Assembly (NCBI RefSeq): GCF_001761365.1
Contig: NZ_CP017477.1
Location: 1,324,501 to 1,388,500 of the forward strand
Source of the DNA: Polaribacter vadi
GTDB taxonomy: Bacteria; Bacteroidota; Bacteroidia; Flavobacteriales; Flavobacteriaceae
DNA length: 64,000 nucleotides
Direction: 5' to 3'
A program made the position numbers and the translations under genes. This document shows positions 61,730 to 64,000 of this stretch, in pieces. Positions within the stretch are counted from its first letter, which is position 1, and each line of letters opens with the position of its first letter. Under the pieces are notes generated by a model. It was not told the origin of the DNA. It worked only from the letters and a program-made list of their open reading frames with translations, and did no database searches.

Positions 61730-63214
61730 TTATTTTTCTCTTTTGATAAATAAAGTATCTAACTTCATTTCTGCTTGCAACCAAGTTCTTAATTCTCGCT
61801 CTTTAGGCGCAATTATGCTATCTGCCATTTTTGCTCTCCATTTAATAGTTGCTACAGGAATGGTATCAATTTTAATAAAATCTTTAGAAAACAGCATTTT
61901 AGCAAAACCTATCTGCTGAATATCTGTATATCTAATTTTTGCATCTTTAGCAATGGTACTAAATGCAATTACTTTTTGATTGTTGTAAGAAGCATCTTGC
62001 TCAATCCTTTGGTTTAAGCTAGTTATTGTTTCTTGTAAATCTGTAATTTGTTTTTGTAAACCTGCAATAATATTTTTACTTTCTTGAAGCTCTTCTCTAT
62101 TTTCTTTATAAGCTGTTGTAATTACCTCAAAACTCTTGGTATCACTATCTCTAACCTTTAAAGTGATTTCATTTAGATATTCATATCTTGGATCTGTTAA
62201 CAAGCGGTTTTTCAAAGAATTTTCTTCAGCATCACTTACTTCATTAAAAAACTTTAACTCTAACGTTTTGGTTTCTTCATTATAATTAGGTTGCTCCATT
62301 AAAATATAATGATCATTAGATTTGATCTCATTTTTTGTAAACGCCTCTATTTGAGTCTTTATTTGATTTTCTTGAAATACATTAACAAATGTAAAAATAG
62401 CAGGAATCATTACAGCAATCCCAACTAAAGTCGCAATTGTAGAGGAGCGTTTTCTCTTAGCTGCATTTGCATATTTATGCATTGGAAAACGCAAAAATTT
62501 TAAAACTAAAAATGCTGCTAAAGCAATAAATATTGTATTAATTGTAAACAAATACATTGCTCCCAAAAAATAGTAGAAATTACCTTTTGCTAAACCATAA
62601 CCAGCAGTACACAAAGGTGGCATTAACGCTGTTGCAATAGCAACCCCAAAAATTACTGAAGCAATAGTCCCTTTTTTAGTTCTAGCAACCATTAATGCTA
62701 AACCACCAAAAAAAGCGATTAAAACATCTCTAATATCTGGTTTTACTCTCCCTAATAATTCTGATGTATCTTCACTTAAAGGAAAAAAATAAAAGAACAT
62801 AAAAGAGGCGAATAAACTTAAGCCAATCATAACCCCAAGGTTCTTTAAAGACTTTTTAAAGGTAGCAATATCATTTAATGCAAAAGACATTCCTAAACCT
62901 AAAATTGGGCCCATTAATGGCGATATTAACATGGCTCCAATTACAACTGCTGTAGAATCTGCATTTAAACCAATGGATGCTACAAAAACAGCGAAAATTA
63001 AAATCCAAGCTGTTGCACCTTTAAAAGGAATATCTGCTTTAATAGCGTCTATAGTTGCTGCATGATCAGTATCTTCTCTAAAGTCAAAAAGTTCTACAAC
63101 AAATTTCTTAAGATTTTCAAAAAGACCTTTGGCATCTTTTTTTATATTTTCTGTAGAATCTTGCTCTTCTTTAGGAGGATGAGGCTTTATGTTTTTTTGG
63201 ATATCTTCTTCCAT
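61730..63214 (-). CDS. DUF389 family membrane protein
   Basis: A 494-aa inner-membrane protein of the DUF389/TIGR00341 type. About seven membrane segments lie between residues 65 and 285, with the family hallmarks DSTAVVIGAMLISPLMGPIL and VAIATALMPPLCTAGYGLAKG. Residues ~290-494 are a long soluble, partly coiled-coil tail (ESKNIIAGLQKQITDLQETI) that is unusual in length compared with short DUF389 proteins. Function unknown. Confidence 0.9.
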   Translation of the reverse strand: MEEDIQKNIKPHPPKEEQDSTENIKKDAKGLFENLKKFVVELFDFREDTDHAATIDAIKADIPFKGATAWILIFAVFVASIGLNADSTAVVIGAMLISPLMGPILGLGMSFALNDIATFKKSLKNLGVMIGLSLFASFMFFYFFPLSEDTSELLGRVKPDIRDVLIAFFGGLALMVARTKKGTIASVIFGVAIATALMPPLCTAGYGLAKGNFYYFLGAMYLFTINTIFIALAAFLVLKFLRFPMHKYANAAKRKRSSTIATLVGIAVMIPAIFTFVNVFQENQIKTQIEAFTKNEIKSNDHYILMEQPNYNEETKTLELKFFNEVSDAEENSLKNRLLTDPRYEYLNEITLKVRDSDTKSFEVITTAYKENREELQESKNIIAGLQKQITDLQETITSLNQRIEQDASYNNQKVIAFSTIAKDAKIRYTDIQQIGFAKMLFSKDFIKIDTIPVATIKWRAKMADSIIAPKERELRTWLQAEMKLDTLFIKREK

Positions 63215-63270
63215 TTTATAATAGTATCAATTTTGAAAGATACAAAAAAGTATTTCTATTTTAAATTGTT

Positions 63271-63807
63271 TTACTGTAGATAAATTTTTCTTATTTCTAA
63301 TCGAAAATTCTCTTCTTTTTTATTACCAATAAGTAGTGCAATCTCTTCAATTTCGTTTGATGAAAAATTACTCATATCTAAATTTCTACCTCTAAAAGCA
63401 GGATACATATCAGATAAATTAATTTCAACAAACTCCCATTCTTTTGAGGTTTCGAAAGTTTGTATATAAGAATAATAATTTTGATAATTATCTTTTATCC
63501 TAAATTGATATTTTTTTCCATCACCTTTAATTTTTAAAATAACTTTAGAAAACTTTTCAACATTAATTTTATCAAATCGATATCTTAAAGAAGAGAATCC
63601 GCCATTATTTTCTAAAGATATTTCACCTGTATACAATCCATTTCCTTCTTCATTAATTTCAAAATTCCCAGAAGAGACACCTCCCATTACAACATCATCT
63701 ACAACCCTCCAAGAAGAGATATTAGATTGCTTTGAAAACTCAAAAATAATATGCGCTGAATTATTCATAATTAGAAAAAATAAGATGATATAAAAGTATT
63801 TGTTCAT
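63271..63807 (-). CDS. CIA30 family protein
   Basis: A 178-aa protein with an N-terminal hydrophobic segment (residues 3-14). The rest is the CIA30/galactose-binding-like fold: WRVVDDVVMGGVSSGNFE, GGFSSLRYRF, YQFRIKDNYQNYYSYIQTF, WEFVEINLSDMYPAFRGR. Named after a mitochondrial complex I assembly factor; the bacterial role is unknown. Probably periplasmic. Confidence 0.9.
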   Translation of the reverse strand: MNKYFYIILFFLIMNNSAHIIFEFSKQSNISSWRVVDDVVMGGVSSGNFEINEEGNGLYTGEISLENNGGFSSLRYRFDKINVEKFSKVILKIKGDGKKYQFRIKDNYQNYYSYIQTFETSKEWEFVEINLSDMYPAFRGRNLDMSNFSSNEIEEIALLIGNKKEENFRLEIRKIYLQ

Positions 63808-63919
63808 TTTTCATCAAATTAAAACAAAAATAAAACTTTTAAAACTTTAGGTGAGTTAAATAAAAACTTTAAATAAAAAAACATTTTTCGTTTCAAATAA
63901 AAAAAAACTCTTAAAATCA

Positions 63920-63951
63920 AAAAAAGTTTGCAGAAAACTGCAAACTTTTTT
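63920..63951 (-). terminator. Terminator of the tRNA-Lys transcript
   Basis: A perfect 13-bp stem AAAAAGTTTGCAG/CTGCAAACTTTTT with a 4-nt loop, 9 bp past the tRNA 3' end on the minus strand. Confidence 0.88.
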
Positions 63952-63959
63952 ATTTCTTG

Positions 63960-64000
63960 TGACCGGGCTGGGGCTCGAACCCAGGACCCTCTCCTTAAAA
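63960..64000 (-). tRNA. tRNA-Lys (TTT), 5' part cut by window edge
   Basis: The minus strand reads TTTTAAGGAGA, then variable loop GGGTC, T-arm CTGGG-TTCGAGC-CCCAG, acceptor strand CCCGGTC and discriminator A. Bases TTTTAA fit the 3' part of a TTT anticodon loop (U33, UUU, AA). CCA is not encoded. About half of the gene is visible. Confidence 0.85.

Noticed and set aside
1..64000. CRISPR arrays, prophage, integrons, complete insertion sequences
   Set aside because: I looked for regularly spaced repeats, transposase or integrase motifs and phage structural genes and saw none.

Overview
The window is AT-rich chromosomal DNA from a marine-type member of the Flavobacteriaceae. A Polaribacter-like genome is my best guess, but no 16S rRNA is present to prove it. 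Evidence for the phylum is the gliding/type IX secretion genes gldF and gldG, two secreted proteins with type IX (T9SS) sorting tails, a fused CcsBA cytochrome c maturation protein, a HmuY/TonB heme receptor pair, many genes lacking a Shine-Dalgarno sequence, and Bacteroidetes-type -7 boxes (TAnnTTTG) ahead of several genes. Coding density is high. I see no rRNA, CRISPR array, prophage or intact insertion sequence.

Layout: 1-2.0 kb, fabV (cut by the left edge) and purC. 2.3-5.3 kb, a large T9SS-exported beta-propeller protein. 5.4-9.4 kb, phoH and small housekeeping or unknown genes. 9.5-11.9 kb, gldF-gldG. 11.9-14.2 kb, ggt and an AcpH-like gene. 14.4-15.9 kb, an ECF sigma factor, its probable membrane partner and a divergent small membrane protein, with two matching ECF-type promoters between them. 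16-17.3 kb, an M28 peptidase. 17.4-21.7 kb, a three-gene sugar operon (fructokinase-like, sucrose-phosphate-synthase-like glycosyltransferase, and a phosphatase fused to a GH100/invertase-like hydrolase). 22-34 kb, a heme/iron region: TonB receptor, HmuY, a thrombospondin-type-3 T9SS protein and a partial second hmuY on the minus strand; and DUF6607, ankyrin, DUF2271, PepSY-flavodoxin reductase and DUF6686 on the plus strand. 34.5-37.2 kb, a MoxR/BchI-type ATPase with a VWA protein. 37.4-48.3 kb, a large metzincin protease, a GH3-family enzyme, an exo/endonuclease, a ferritin-like protein, a radical-SAM DNA repair pair and an aldehyde dehydrogenase. 48.4-56 kb, CcsBA, a TPR protein, a LysM/periplasmic-binding lipoprotein, guaA and rpmE2. 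56.3-63.8 kb, glutaminyl cyclase, a beta-helix lipoprotein, an amidohydrolase, an SDR enzyme, a SprT-like protein, a DUF389 membrane protein and a CIA30 protein. The right edge cuts a tRNA-Lys gene.

Four points stand out. (1) The sugar operon encodes synthesis, dephosphorylation and apparent hydrolysis of a sucrose-like disaccharide plus fructose phosphorylation, with the phosphatase and hydrolase in one polypeptide. (2) The ECF sigma locus has two divergent promoters with the same -35 (TGTAACCT), the same 16-nt spacer and the same -10 (GTCAAA), suggesting autoregulation and a one-gene divergent target. (3) A ~250-bp, about 92% identical direct repeat of the hmuY 3' end brackets the TSP3 gene, looking like the scar of an integration or duplication. 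(4) The two arms of the heme region share a short divergent control region with a candidate iron-regulator palindrome.

All functional names come from recognising protein families by eye; no database search was run.
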